This document shows positions 8,648-16,706 of a DNA stretch of 64,000 bases, piece by piece. The first letter of the stretch is position 1; each line of letters starts with the position of its first letter. Below the pieces are notes generated by a model. That model saw only the letters and a program-made list of their open reading frames with translations. It did not search any database and was not told the origin of the DNA. The position numbers were made by a program, and so were the translations under genes. The stretch is from assembly GCF_031460495.1 (NCBI RefSeq), contig NZ_JAVKTS010000002.1, positions 241,332 to 305,331 on the forward strand. The letters are read 5' to 3'. Source of the stretch: Tissierella sp. GTDB lineage: Bacteria > Bacillota > Clostridia > Tissierellales > Tissierellaceae.

Positions 8648-9229
8648 ATGGGTAAAGTGAAAACTCCACATGTAATTACACCAAAGATAAGAGAATTATG
8701 TCGATTCATATCTGAGCATGAACCTGTATTTGTTACGGTTATCGATGAATCAAGTAGCATTATCAACGAGTGTTTTCAAAATGTTGACACATATATAAAA
8801 GAGCACGGTGGTCAAAGAGTTCTCGGCTGGAGCATTTGGCAAAGGGCGAATGTCCTAATTGAAGCAGAGGCTCATGCTATATGGAAATCTCCCACAGGTG
8901 AAATGTTTGATATTACTCCACATATAAATAATGAAACATCAATACTGTTTTTACTTGACAATCAAATGACTTATAGCGGGTATTGTATACCTAATATCCG
9001 TAAAGCACTGACCTCATCACCGCTAGTGGCTGAGTTTATCGGTTTGTTTAATGAACGTGATCGAATAGCATCAGAGTCACTACAAAATACATTTTCATTA
9101 CCGGCTGATATGGTCAAAAGGATGATTGAAATAGAACAAGTTCTTAACCAGCGAGTTGGCCGCAATGATCCGTGTCCATGCCAATCAGGATTAAAGTATA
9201 AAAAGTGCTGCTGGAAGTACGATACATAA
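8648..9229 (+). CDS. SEC-C zinc-binding motif protein
   Basis: A 193-residue protein. It ends in a classic SEC-C motif, VGRNDPCPCQSGLKYKKCC, with the CxC...CC zinc ligands found at the C-terminus of SecA and in many small proteins. The first ~165 residues are unrecognised; WSIWQRANVLIEAEAHAIW and FDITPH suggest a compact enzyme-like fold. AAAGGAG precedes ATG 8648. It is likely co-transcribed with the SAP-domain gene, 18 bases upstream. SEC-C motifs mediate protein or nucleic-acid contacts; no reaction can be named. Confidence 0.78.
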   Translation: MGKVKTPHVITPKIRELCRFISEHEPVFVTVIDESSSIINECFQNVDTYIKEHGGQRVLGWSIWQRANVLIEAEAHAIWKSPTGEMFDITPHINNETSILFLLDNQMTYSGYCIPNIRKALTSSPLVAEFIGLFNERDRIASESLQNTFSLPADMVKRMIEIEQVLNQRVGRNDPCPCQSGLKYKKCCWKYDT

Positions 9230-9230
9230 T

Positions 9231-9494
9231 ATGGATGGTGAAAAGTTGAATGATAAAAGCTATACAGTTACTTCCATGAAAAAGAAGAACAAAAAGAAAG
9301 AATTCTGAAATGGAGGAGAAGGCAAAGTAATATATGATTTTTGGTTTTTGGCTTTCTCTGACTTTGTAGGCAATACGGAACAATGCGAGTTGTTGGAAAA
9401 ATATCCTTACAATGGTGAGATGAATAGAAAGATAATTACAACAAAATCTATTTTTGTAAGTTCTAATGAGATTGTTTTAAATTGTATCGAATAA
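9231..9494 (+). pseudogene. Short gene interrupted by an in-frame TGA
   Basis: A single frame runs from ATG 9231 to TAA 9492-9494, broken only by TGA at 9306-9308. After the TGA it reads like protein (VIYDFWFLAFSDFVGN, CELLEKYPYNGEM). I do not recognise the product. It follows the SEC-C stop by one base. Either the gene is dead, or two small ORFs are present. The first would encode only 25 residues, rich in Lys. Confidence 0.4.
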
Positions 9495-9532
9495 AGCCTT
9501 TAAGAGTTCAAGAACTTTTGAAGGTTTTATTG
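9489..9532 (+). terminator. Terminator-like hairpin
   Basis: AGCCTTTAAGAGTTC and GAACTTTTGAAGGTT form an imperfect stem around a short loop at about 9495-9525, followed by TTATT. It would end the SAP/SEC-C transcript. Confidence 0.5.
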
Positions 9533-9620
9533 CTTACAATTTACAAGTATTATAATGCAAATTGCAGGCACTGAATTGCAAAAAAACGGCACAACAATGT
9601 CTACTATTTAAGAAATATAT

Positions 9621-9710
9621 CCTTCCACCAAGGGGATACCAGATACTTACGACATCATTATTGTACTCTCAAGGCACGTTGAGGCAATCGTGAAGATGGA
9701 AAAACTATAG
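9621..9710 (+). repeat. Gene-3'-end-like repeat, copy 1
   Basis: This is the first of four related segments (others at 11959, 15344 and 20031). The shared core is about 23 bases at 9652-9674 (GACATCATTATTG, then CTCTCAAGG). One frame reads DIIIVLSRHVEAIVKMEKL and stops with TAG at 9708. The tail resembles the C-terminus of RlmD (RumA)-type 23S rRNA methyltransferases, a known target of conjugative elements, but the match is partial. A strong terminator follows at 9733, as expected after a gene end. Confidence 0.55.
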
Positions 9711-9732
9711 AATATAGCAATAGCAAGAGTTT

Positions 9733-9772
9733 AAGGCATTGAATGTACAGATGACATTCAATGCCTTTCTGT
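9733..9772 (+). terminator. Terminator after repeat copy 1
   Basis: AAGGCATTGAATGT pairs perfectly with ACATTCAATGCCTT (9754-9767) around a 7-base loop, followed by TCTGTT. It is 23 bases past the stop of repeat copy 1. Confidence 0.8.
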
Positions 9773-9966
9773 TCTCGGGAACATGTCCATTAAAAAACAT
9801 ATTGTATATACTGATGCAAAATTCAATATTAATTATTATAAGGATATGTGGAATAGGAAATATATGTTTATTAGATATAGGCTGTATGGTACAATAATTA
9901 TGAGTAGAATATTGATTATTGTAATGTTTGTGAAAGTTTCCGTAAATCGTGAAAGGAGTGGTTGGT
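9773..9966. other. Non-coding stretch before the GNAT gene
   Basis: A 69-codon frame here (9783-9992) lacks a ribosome site and has non-protein-like composition, so I reject it. A TACAAT-type -10 at about 9890 could be part of the promoter for the following leader and GNAT gene. Nothing else is visible. Confidence 0.3.
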
Positions 9967-10020
9967 ATGATGAAAACAACAATGAAAACTAAGCGTGCAG
10001 GGAGGGTGCATGTCTTATAA
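9967..10020 (+). CDS. Possible leader peptide upstream of GNAT gene
   Basis: A 17-codon ORF (MMKTTMKTKRAGRVHVL) has a good ribosome site (AAAGGAG, 9 bases upstream) and ends 29 bases before the acetyltransferase start. GAGGGT inside its 3' end pairs with ACCCTC just after its stop, so ribosome position could control a hairpin next to the GNAT ribosome site. Drug-inducible resistance genes often have such leaders. This is inference from layout only. Confidence 0.4.
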   Translation: MMKTTMKTKRAGRVHVL

Positions 10021-10049
10021 ACCCTCGGAATAATTTACTGGAGGAAAGT

Positions 10050-10598
10050 ATGAGAATAAAAAAAGAGAATATTATAATTAGAAGTGCTAGTGTAGATGAT
10101 GCTATTCAATTAAACAAGTGGTGGAATGATGGTGAAGTTATGGAGCATGCAGGATTTTCCAAAGGATTAGGACAATCCTTGGAAGAAACCATAGATGAAA
10201 TTGGAAACTGGGAAGGAAAATTAAGCCAGCTTTGTATAATTGAAATTGATGGCAAGCTCGTTGGGGAGCTGAGTTATAGAATTAAAGGTGATGGTGCTGC
10301 ATATCCTGGATGGAAAATATGTGATTCTGGTTATCAAAACCAAGGGTATGATCCACAAATTATTAAACTGTTATTTGAATTTCTATTTATAGATGAAAAT
10401 ATTAATTCTAAATTCCCTATAGATAGAATTATATGGGACACTATGCTTGAGAATAAAAGAGCACAATATGTATATGAATATAAGATTAAGGCAAGAAAGA
10501 TAGGAATAAAAGAAAACTCCTTTAAAGTCCAGCTTGGTAATTGGCGAGGCTCAGTAGACTATGAAATAAGCAGGGGGGAGTTTTTAAATGCTAGATAA
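10050..10598 (+). CDS. GNAT family N-acetyltransferase
   Basis: A 182-residue protein with a GNAT fold: the N-terminal IIIRSASVDDAIQLNKWWND strand-helix, the LCIIEIDGKLVGELSYRI beta-hairpin, and the late WDTMLENKRAQYVYE helix where acetyl-CoA GNATs have N..A..LYEK. The acceptor is unknown. Relatives include aminoglycoside 6'-acetyltransferases and RimJ/L enzymes. GGAGG lies 6-8 bases before ATG 10050. It overlaps the next gene by 11 bases. Its place between a candidate leader peptide and an ABC-F remnant suggests a resistance-type cargo cassette, but substrate class cannot be read from sequence. Confidence 0.78.
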   Translation: MRIKKENIIIRSASVDDAIQLNKWWNDGEVMEHAGFSKGLGQSLEETIDEIGNWEGKLSQLCIIEIDGKLVGELSYRIKGDGAAYPGWKICDSGYQNQGYDPQIIKLLFEFLFIDENINSKFPIDRIIWDTMLENKRAQYVYEYKIKARKIGIKENSFKVQLGNWRGSVDYEISRGEFLNAR

Positions 10599-11211
10599 GA
10601 AAGGCTTTGATTTATGGGCAGATGGATATGACAAAAGTGTAGAGTTAAGTGAAGAAAATGATGAATACCCATTTGCAGGTTATAAAGATGTTTTAAATAC
10701 TATTTATAATATAGCCCGCAAGAGAGAGGGAGCAAAAATATTAGATATTGGATTTGGTACAGGGGTATTAACTAAAAAACTCTATGATGATGGCTATGAA
10801 ATATATGGTATAGATTTTTCCCAAAAGATGATAGAAATAGCAAAGGAAAAAATGCCTATTGCAAATTTAATTAAATATGATTTTTCAAAAGGGTTACCAG
10901 AAGAAATGAAAGATAATTCCTTTGACTATATTATTAGTACCTATGCAATGCACCATTTAAAGGATGAAGAAAAAATTAAGTTTATTGAAAAACTTGAAAA
11001 CTACCTTAATAAAGATGGAAAAATTATCATCGGTGATATAGCCTTTGAGACAAGAGAATTATTAGAAAAATGCAAAATAAATTATAATAAATATTGGGAT
11101 GATGAAGAAGTTTATTTTGTTTTCGAAGAGTTGAGGAAATCTTTATTGAATAAGAATATTAGTTTTACTGAGATATCCCATTGTTCAGGAGTTATTCAAA
11201 TTTCAAAGTGA
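10588..11211 (+). CDS. Class I SAM-dependent methyltransferase
   Basis: A 207-residue protein with methyltransferase motif I ILDIGFGTGVLT near residue 50, the acidic end of motif II (YGIDFSQKMIEIA) and motif IV (FDYIISTYAMHHL). The layout is of the UbiE/Methyltransf_11/25 type acting on small molecules. The start overlaps the GNAT stop by 11 bases with GGGGGGAG upstream, implying coupled translation. No substrate domain is visible. It is probably mobile cargo together with the GNAT gene. Confidence 0.82.
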   Translation: MLDKKGFDLWADGYDKSVELSEENDEYPFAGYKDVLNTIYNIARKREGAKILDIGFGTGVLTKKLYDDGYEIYGIDFSQKMIEIAKEKMPIANLIKYDFSKGLPEEMKDNSFDYIISTYAMHHLKDEEKIKFIEKLENYLNKDGKIIIGDIAFETRELLEKCKINYNKYWDDEEVYFVFEELRKSLLNKNISFTEISHCSGVIQISK

Positions 11212-11313
11212 TAATGTGTTGAAAAGATATGAAAAATTAAGAAGGACAAATTCAAAAGCTAAATAGATTACAACAAGTAAGTATGAGACTAATGATATTT
11301 TAGGAGATAAAAA

Positions 11314-11673
11314 AATGAGACCTTACTAGAATTCTTGCTAGAAGATTCCGATTATAAACCAAGTGAATTAATAGCAATGTTAGTTCAGATGGGTTTTGAA
11401 AAAGATGACATCAGAAAATCACTATTTCAATTAAGTGGTGGAGAGTTAACGAAGTTAATGTTATTAAAAATACTATCTGGGGAGTACAATATACTTATTA
11501 TGGATGAGCCTTCTACTTTTCTAGATACCTATGCTGTAAATGCATTAGAAGCAATGATGAAGGAGTATAAGGGAACAATCCTATTTGTAACCCATGATAA
11601 GACTTTAATTAATAATGTTGCAGATATAATTTATGAAATAAAAGATAGAAAGATAAATAGGATTAAGGGTTAA
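11314..11673 (+). pseudogene. ABC-F type ATPase, C-terminal fragment
   Basis: Only the end of the second ATP-binding domain remains: ETLLEFLLED, signature LSGGELTKL, Walker B ILIMDEPSTFLD, and the switch LFVTHD. A full ABC-F protein is about 500-650 residues; here about 120 are readable, with no Walker A and no start codon in a good context (an internal TTG at 11335 has none). ABC-F proteins of this type protect ribosomes from antibiotics (Msr, Lsa, Vga) or act in translation. As a relic beside GNAT and methyltransferase genes it supports a decayed resistance cassette. Confidence 0.75.
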
Positions 11674-11682
11674 TCGCAATAT

Positions 11683-11722
11683 AAATGCATCCAGATGCAA
11701 AAGTCTAGATGCATTTATTATA
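11683..11722 (+). terminator. Terminator after the ABC-F fragment
   Basis: AAATGCATCCAGA pairs with TCTAGATGCATTT (one mismatch) around 8 bases, followed by ATTATATATA. It starts 10 bases after the ABC-F stop. Confidence 0.75.
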
Positions 11723-11958
11723 TATAAATCCAGAACAAATCAATGGAATTTAATCAATTGTACTAAGACAAGAAGATAGCACACAAGTTTCGATGAACAA
11801 AGTATTCAAAATATAAATATCTTTTGAGGGGTTTGTTGATTTCAATTTAAAATAATTGTAATTTTAAAGTATGGCCAAGTAATATCAAAAAAACTAGATG
11901 TGTTCCAGGGTTATTCTGCCTTCAAAGATGCAAATTATAGCTTTTATCAGAAATTTAC

Positions 11959-12045
11959 CTTGCCGCCAAGGGGATAATATCTGTCTACGACATCATTATT
12001 ACCCTCTCAAGGCTCGTTGAAGTCGTAACGCTGCTTGTGAAGTAA
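11959..12045 (+). repeat. Gene-3'-end-like repeat, copy 2
   Basis: Same core as copy 1 (GACATCATTATTACC then CTCTCAAGG). The same frame reads YDIIITLSRLVEVVTLLVK and stops with TAA at 12043. The VEVVTLL tail is typical of RlmD-type C-termini. Upstream similarity starts at CCTTGCCGCCAAGGGGATA. The sequence before and after differs from the other copies. Confidence 0.55.
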
Positions 12046-12086
12046 GTTGTCCTCCCCTAATTAAGTCCTGCTCTTTAAAATAATCT

Positions 12087-12218
12087 CCTGATTCTCATAT
12101 AATAAAGTCCTGCTTCCATGAAAATCAGGAAAAGAATAGGGGAACAATTGGGGAATAAATAGGAGAAAGAAAAAAGAGAAAATGAAAAAAGAGGGAAAAT
12201 AAGCAGAACTTTATTATA
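12087..12218. repeat. Inverted-repeat-bounded purine-rich element (~120 bp)
   Basis: ATATAATAAAGTCCTGCTT at 12097-12115 is the near-exact inverse of the right arm at 12201-12218 (AAGCAGAACTTTATTATA). A smaller nested pair (CCTGATTCTCAT at 12087 and ATGAAAATCAGG at 12118) lies on the left. The middle is almost all A and G on the plus strand. No ORF. It could be a MITE-like relic or an end of a lost mobile element; the family is not recognised. Confidence 0.45.
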
Positions 12219-12709
12219 AAGGAACACTGAATCCTTGATAAATCAAGAATTTAAGTGCATTTGTGATCCTCGAAATTACTATGGGACTCTTGAGATGATA
12301 AAAAAGATTAAATAGTCCTTAATCGGAATAGAGACAAGCTTAGAGGCTTGTTTCTTGTTTATTGAGAATTATGTTTTTGATGGTAATTATAAATGCAAAA
12401 TTGTCATTCGGTATAAAATTGAGAAGATTGTATATTGATAATGCAAATATTGGCAAAATATAGTATAATCAGAGTAATTATACACTGCTTTTACAAAGGA
12501 AAGGCAGTAGAAAAATTTCTAGACATGGATTACATGGAAGCAGGGAGTATGAAAGAGAGCTTCAAAAGAGGATGCAAGAGGTCCTAGCAGCAAAGGAATT
12601 GAAGCTGGAAACTGTAAAAGAAGATAGGGTATTGATGGGATAGGTAGTCAGAGAACTAAATTTTGGTAACGTGAGTACCTAATCACTATATAGGGAAAGG
12701 GGATTAAAA
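12219..12709. other. Non-coding stretch with a hairpin and decayed coding traces
   Basis: An ACAAGC/GCTTGT hairpin followed by TTCTTGTTT at about 12332-12360 resembles an orphan terminator. At 12546-12642 one frame reads EYERELQKRMQEVLAAKE and ends at a TAG with no start, probably the tail of a lost gene. The last 60 bases lead into the ribosome site of the 12710 gene. Confidence 0.4.
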
Positions 12710-14836
12710 ATGACAAAGGTTATAAAAAGACTATGTTTGATGCTTTCTGTTTTTATGGTTTTCACAACCGTACAAACAAGTGGGAATAAGGTGTTTGGCT
12801 ATACAGGTGTTGTACAGGAGCGGTTAAGGAATGCGGTTGTACTTTACTTGGAAAATCCAAATGCATTTGTAAATAATACTAAAGTAAAGATCGATCCAAC
12901 CAACCCGGATGTCATTCCGGTCACCCGAAATCAAAGAACACTTGTTCCTGTAAGATTTATTGCTGAAAATTTCGGTGGCAAGGTTGGTTGGGACAATGAA
13001 ACGTCCACAGTTACGATAAATCTCGATAAGAAGATCGTCAAACTTACACTTGGAAGCAATAGAATGTATGTAAATGACAAAGAGGTCACACTGGATGTAC
13101 CAGCTCAAAGCATAGGAGATAGGATATATATTCCTCTCCGGAGGTTGGCGGAAGACGCTTTTGGCAAAAAGGTCTTTTTTGACCGGGGGTTAATTATTAT
13201 CAGTGATATTGAAAATATTTTTTCTCCTACTTCCGAGAAAGAATGGATCGATGAAATAATCGGTCTTTTCACTGGTGCTGTAAATGTAAAAAGTTCAAGG
13301 GATTATATAAATGTCAGTGTAGGCGGAGAGTCGTATACTATGGACCCTGCAAAGAGTGTATTCATTGAGGAAGGTACATATATACTTCATGCTTTTGAAG
13401 GATTAACCAGGATGGGAAAGGATGGAAGTATCCAGCCCGGTATCGCTGAAAGATGGGAGGTATCTCCGGATGGTACGGTATATACCTTCTATCTGCGTGG
13501 ATCAAAGTGGTCCGATGGAGTGCCCGTCAAGGCCCAGGATTTTGAATATGCTTGGAAACGGGCTTTGAATCCTGAAACTGCGAGTGAATATGCGTTCATG
13601 CTTTATGATATCAAAAACGCAGAGGCGTACAATTCTTCCAGTTTGCAAGGAAGTCTATCAACAGATGCTGTAGGAATAAAGGCGTTGGATGATAAAACGC
13701 TGAGGGTGGAACTAAAGGCTCCTGCATCCCATTGGATCACTATGATCGGCCATCCTATCTATATGCCTGTGCGAAAGGATATTATTGAAAGATATGGAGA
13801 TGAGTGGTATGCGAAAGCGCAATCTTTTGTATCCAACGGGGCCTATACAATGACATATTGGGAAGCTAATTCAAAGATGGTTTTTGAAAAGAATCCTTTC
13901 TACTGGGATAACGAAAGAATTATAGTAAATAGAATTAACTGGATACTAATTGAAGAGGGTAATGATGCGGTGAATGCATATAAATTTAACGAGGTAGATG
14001 GTGTTTACAGCAGTATTTCAGCGGATTTAGAGCTTGAATTGAAGAAGAATGAGGACTTTCATATCTATGATTATATCGGCACATACTACCTGCTATTTAA
14101 TACAACGAAGGCCCCAATGAATGATTCCAAAGTACGAAAAGCTTTAGCATTAGCAATTGATAGGAAGTTTATAACGGAGGAAGTAATGAAATTAGGTCAA
14201 AAACCTGCAGTAGGGGTTGTCCCGTATGGAATGCCTGGCTTGTTGCCTGAGAAGGATTTCCGGACAGAAGCGAAAGATAATGGGATACTTGCAACTACAG
14301 CAAAAATTCATGAGGCAAAAATACTGTTAGCCGAAGCTGGATATGCCGATGGAAAAGGGTTCCCAGAAATTGAAATGATTTATAATACCAATAATGGCCA
14401 TAAGGCTATTATGGAAGCTATTCAGCAGCAGTGGAAGGATAACCTGGGTATTACGGTAAAAATTAGAGATATGGAATTTATGCAACTTATCGATAGTAGT
14501 CACTCCGGAAACTATATGATTGCCAAAAGTGGTTGGATTTCAGATTATAATGATCCCATGTCGATGCTTGAATTGTGGACGACGGATAATTCACTCAATG
14601 AAACCGGATGGACCAATTTAAGATATGATGAACTTATCAGAGCAGCGAAGCATAGTATGGATAAAGTAACCAGGATTAGGGCAATGCATGAGGCTGAAGA
14701 TATTCTTATAAACGAAATGCCGGTTTGCCCCATTTATTCATTCGTCCGGGGTGGTGTACTTCAAAGCCCCAACTTGAAGGGGGTACAGGTCAGCCCGACA
14801 GGTTATGTTTATTTTCATAATGCATATGTTGAATAA
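12710..14836 (+). CDS. Copper-amine-oxidase-stalk / OppA-like peptide-binding fusion
   Basis: A 708-residue exported protein. Residues 1-30 form a signal peptide (KRLCLMLSVFMVFTTV). Residues about 45-155 are a copper amine oxidase N-terminal 'stalk' domain (TLVPVRFIAENFGGKVGWD, then IYIPLRRLAEDAFGKKV). Residues about 205-700 are a family-5 solute-binding domain (YTMDPAKSVFIEEGTYILHA, ERWEVSPDGTVYTFYLR, WSDGVPVKAQDFEYAWKRAL). Such SBPs deliver oligopeptides to Opp/Dpp permeases, but no permease genes are nearby and there is no lipobox Cys. A cell-wall-bound sensor or orphan binder is likely. GC content is higher than its surroundings. AAAGGGG precedes ATG 12710. Confidence 0.87.
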   Translation: MTKVIKRLCLMLSVFMVFTTVQTSGNKVFGYTGVVQERLRNAVVLYLENPNAFVNNTKVKIDPTNPDVIPVTRNQRTLVPVRFIAENFGGKVGWDNETSTVTINLDKKIVKLTLGSNRMYVNDKEVTLDVPAQSIGDRIYIPLRRLAEDAFGKKVFFDRGLIIISDIENIFSPTSEKEWIDEIIGLFTGAVNVKSSRDYINVSVGGESYTMDPAKSVFIEEGTYILHAFEGLTRMGKDGSIQPGIAERWEVSPDGTVYTFYLRGSKWSDGVPVKAQDFEYAWKRALNPETASEYAFMLYDIKNAEAYNSSSLQGSLSTDAVGIKALDDKTLRVELKAPASHWITMIGHPIYMPVRKDIIERYGDEWYAKAQSFVSNGAYTMTYWEANSKMVFEKNPFYWDNERIIVNRINWILIEEGNDAVNAYKFNEVDGVYSSISADLELELKKNEDFHIYDYIGTYYLLFNTTKAPMNDSKVRKALALAIDRKFITEEVMKLGQKPAVGVVPYGMPGLLPEKDFRTEAKDNGILATTAKIHEAKILLAEAGYADGKGFPEIEMIYNTNNGHKAIMEAIQQQWKDNLGITVKIRDMEFMQLIDSSHSGNYMIAKSGWISDYNDPMSMLELWTTDNSLNETGWTNLRYDELIRAAKHSMDKVTRIRAMHEAEDILINEMPVCPIYSFVRGGVLQSPNLKGVQVSPTGYVYFHNAYVE

Positions 14837-14851
14837 AGTTTGACGAAAGTG

Positions 14852-14889
14852 TGCATTGATAGGGGAATACACTCTATCAATGCTTTTTA
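14852..14889 (+). terminator. Terminator after the SBP fusion gene
   Basis: GCATTGATAG (14852-14861) pairs perfectly with CTATCAATGC (14874-14883), loop 12, followed by TTTTTA. It starts 16 bases after the stop. Confidence 0.88.
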
Positions 14890-14890
14890 T

Positions 14891-14998
14891 TTACATTTTA
14901 AGGATGTCTACATCTCCATTTATATATTTAAATCCGACAAATCCAAGAAGAAATAGAATTAACAAAAGACATAAAACAAATAGAATTAAACGCATCAT
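14891..14998 (-). CDS. Possible small hydrophobic peptide (35 aa)
   Basis: On the minus strand a clean 35-codon ORF (MMRLILFVLCLLLILFLLG, then FVGFKYINGDVDILKM) has one strong transmembrane helix and a polar tail. The ribosome site is weak (GAAAAGAA). It is too short for ordinary ORF callers. It could be a real small membrane protein or a chance reading of T-rich DNA. Confidence 0.33.
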   Translation of the reverse strand: MMRLILFVLCLLLILFLLGFVGFKYINGDVDILKM

Positions 14999-15343
14999 GG
15001 TTCTTTTCACAATTAAAGGGTATATGGTAAAATTACAGATAAATTTGATCCGAGTTCTATTATTTATGTTAGAAGTGACAAATTAAATTCAATCTATAGG
15101 CCGTGTAAAAGATACCAAACTAAGAGAAATTCTGCACAGCATGTAATAATTCTTCTGCGCTAGATAATGTGGTCTTAACATTTGATAATGCAACCAGTAC
15201 TTCTGACCCGAATGAGGGTCAGTGTAAATGCATTGCTCGTACTAAAAGGAAAAAATAAATTCTAATAAAAATTTTTAAGTAGATGCTATTTTCATCTAGA
15301 TAAAATGAGAAAGTATGTATCAAGTAGCTTTCATTGATTGGTA
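14999..15343. other. Stretch without recognisable features
   Basis: Frames are short and broken. I see no convincing ribosome site, hairpin or homologous fragment. Confidence 0.4.
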
Positions 15344-15440
15344 CTCTGCCACCAAGGATTTACTAGGTCTTGTTGACATCATTATTATCCTCTCAAGGCA
15401 CATGGAGAGGGTAGTTAGAATGCAAAGGAAAGATACGTAG
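15344..15440 (+). repeat. Gene-3'-end-like repeat, copy 3
   Basis: Same core (GACATCATTATTATCCTC, TCAAGG). The frame reads VDIIIILSRHMERVVRMQRK then DT and stops with TAG at 15438. The tail differs from copies 1 and 2, as expected if each copy brought its own gene end. A strong terminator follows 11 bases later. Confidence 0.55.
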
Positions 15441-15451
15441 AAATAAAAGAT

Positions 15452-15494
15452 AAAAAGCCGTTTGCTTTATCGATGATAAAGTGAGCGGCTTTTT
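15452..15494 (+). terminator. Terminator after repeat copy 3
   Basis: AAAAAGCCG...CTTTATC pairs with GATAAAG...CGGCTTTTT (15475-15494). The stem is nearly symmetrical, so it could act in both directions. Confidence 0.85.
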
Positions 15495-15849
15495 GCGTGA
15501 AAGGAGGAAAGTCAATCTTGGTATCAGTTTTGAGTACAAGAGAATAAGGTACTTCCCATAGATGCAGACACATAGGTAAAGCTTATGATTATCATACCAA
15601 TGAAGAGAAAGTAATGGAGATGCTGCACTTTGCAATAAAAGGTGGAGCTAAAGAAATTAAAAAGATTCGATATAGTGTAAATTTTCTCGGTACTAATCTA
15701 AGATGTAACCAAATTTTATAAGGCACATATTATATAGTAGACATCAAATTTTTTGCAACTTAGGAGAATAAGTCATTTGTACAATATGAAATAAAGAGAA
15801 AATTATGTACTAATGTGTTAAAGAAAATAAAAATAGGGAGGATAAAAAA
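15495..15849. other. Non-coding stretch upstream of the poly-Asp gene
   Basis: A 36-codon frame at 15614-15721 (MEMLHFAIKGGAKEIKKIRY...) lacks a ribosome site and is probably a relic. The last 50 bases contain the AGGGAGG ribosome site of the 15850 gene. No clear promoter. Confidence 0.35.
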
Positions 15850-16317
<468 letters not shown>

Positions 16318-16366
16318 TGATGACAATAGTGATTTAGGTTAATCCTATCCACAAGGGGGGTTGCGT

Positions 16367-16672
16367 ATGAGTAATCAAAATATGGTTGCTAATCAGACAT
16401 GTAAATCAGTGGCTTGTGTGCCAATGAAAGTAAGTACTCCAATTGACCTAAAACCATTTGTCAGGAGTCTTCCTATTTCAGCATGTATCTGTGAAGAACC
16501 CGAACTAACTCCAACGCCGTGTGGTACCTTCATTCTAACACAAAAAATATGCTTTGAGGTTCCTATTGAAATTGGAGTAAAGACGAAAATTGGCAATCCA
16601 CTTGTCAATGGAAAACACAAATCGCCTAAAAAAAAGTATTATAACTGGAGAACTCCTAATATAGTATATTGA
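16367..16672 (+). CDS. Short SPOCS-like paralogue of the poly-Asp protein
   Basis: A 101-residue protein. It shares with its upstream neighbour the pattern V..PIDLKPFVRSLP...C.CEEP and ILTQKICFEVPIEIGVKTKIG, but instead of Asp it ends in a basic, aromatic tail (KHKSPKKKYYNWRTPNIVY). ATG 16367 follows AAGGGGGG at a spacing of 8; a TTG at 16361 is too close to it. The segment EPELTPTPCGTFILTQ recurs almost unchanged in the 44313-45098 gene. One protein ends acidic and one basic, 49 bases apart, so they may bind each other. Function unknown. Confidence 0.75.
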   Translation: MSNQNMVANQTCKSVACVPMKVSTPIDLKPFVRSLPISACICEEPELTPTPCGTFILTQKICFEVPIEIGVKTKIGNPLVNGKHKSPKKKYYNWRTPNIVY

Positions 16673-16674
16673 AT

Positions 16675-16706
16675 ACAAAAGTCCCTCTCATGAGGGACTT
16701 TTTAAT
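16675..16706. terminator. Bidirectional terminator between convergent genes
   Basis: AAAAGTCCCTC pairs with GAGGGACTTTT around TCAT, with A and T runs on both sides. It ends the plus-strand pair and overlaps the stop of the minus-strand gene at 16702. Confidence 0.92.

Noticed and set aside
9783-9992. 69-codon ORF before the GNAT gene
   Set aside because: No ribosome site and non-protein-like composition; it overlaps the better-supported leader ORF at 9967.
14856-15086. 76-codon plus-strand ORF
   Set aside because: It begins inside the terminator of the SBP gene and is Asn/Arg/Lys-rich without a ribosome site; the antisense small hydrophobic ORF is more convincing.
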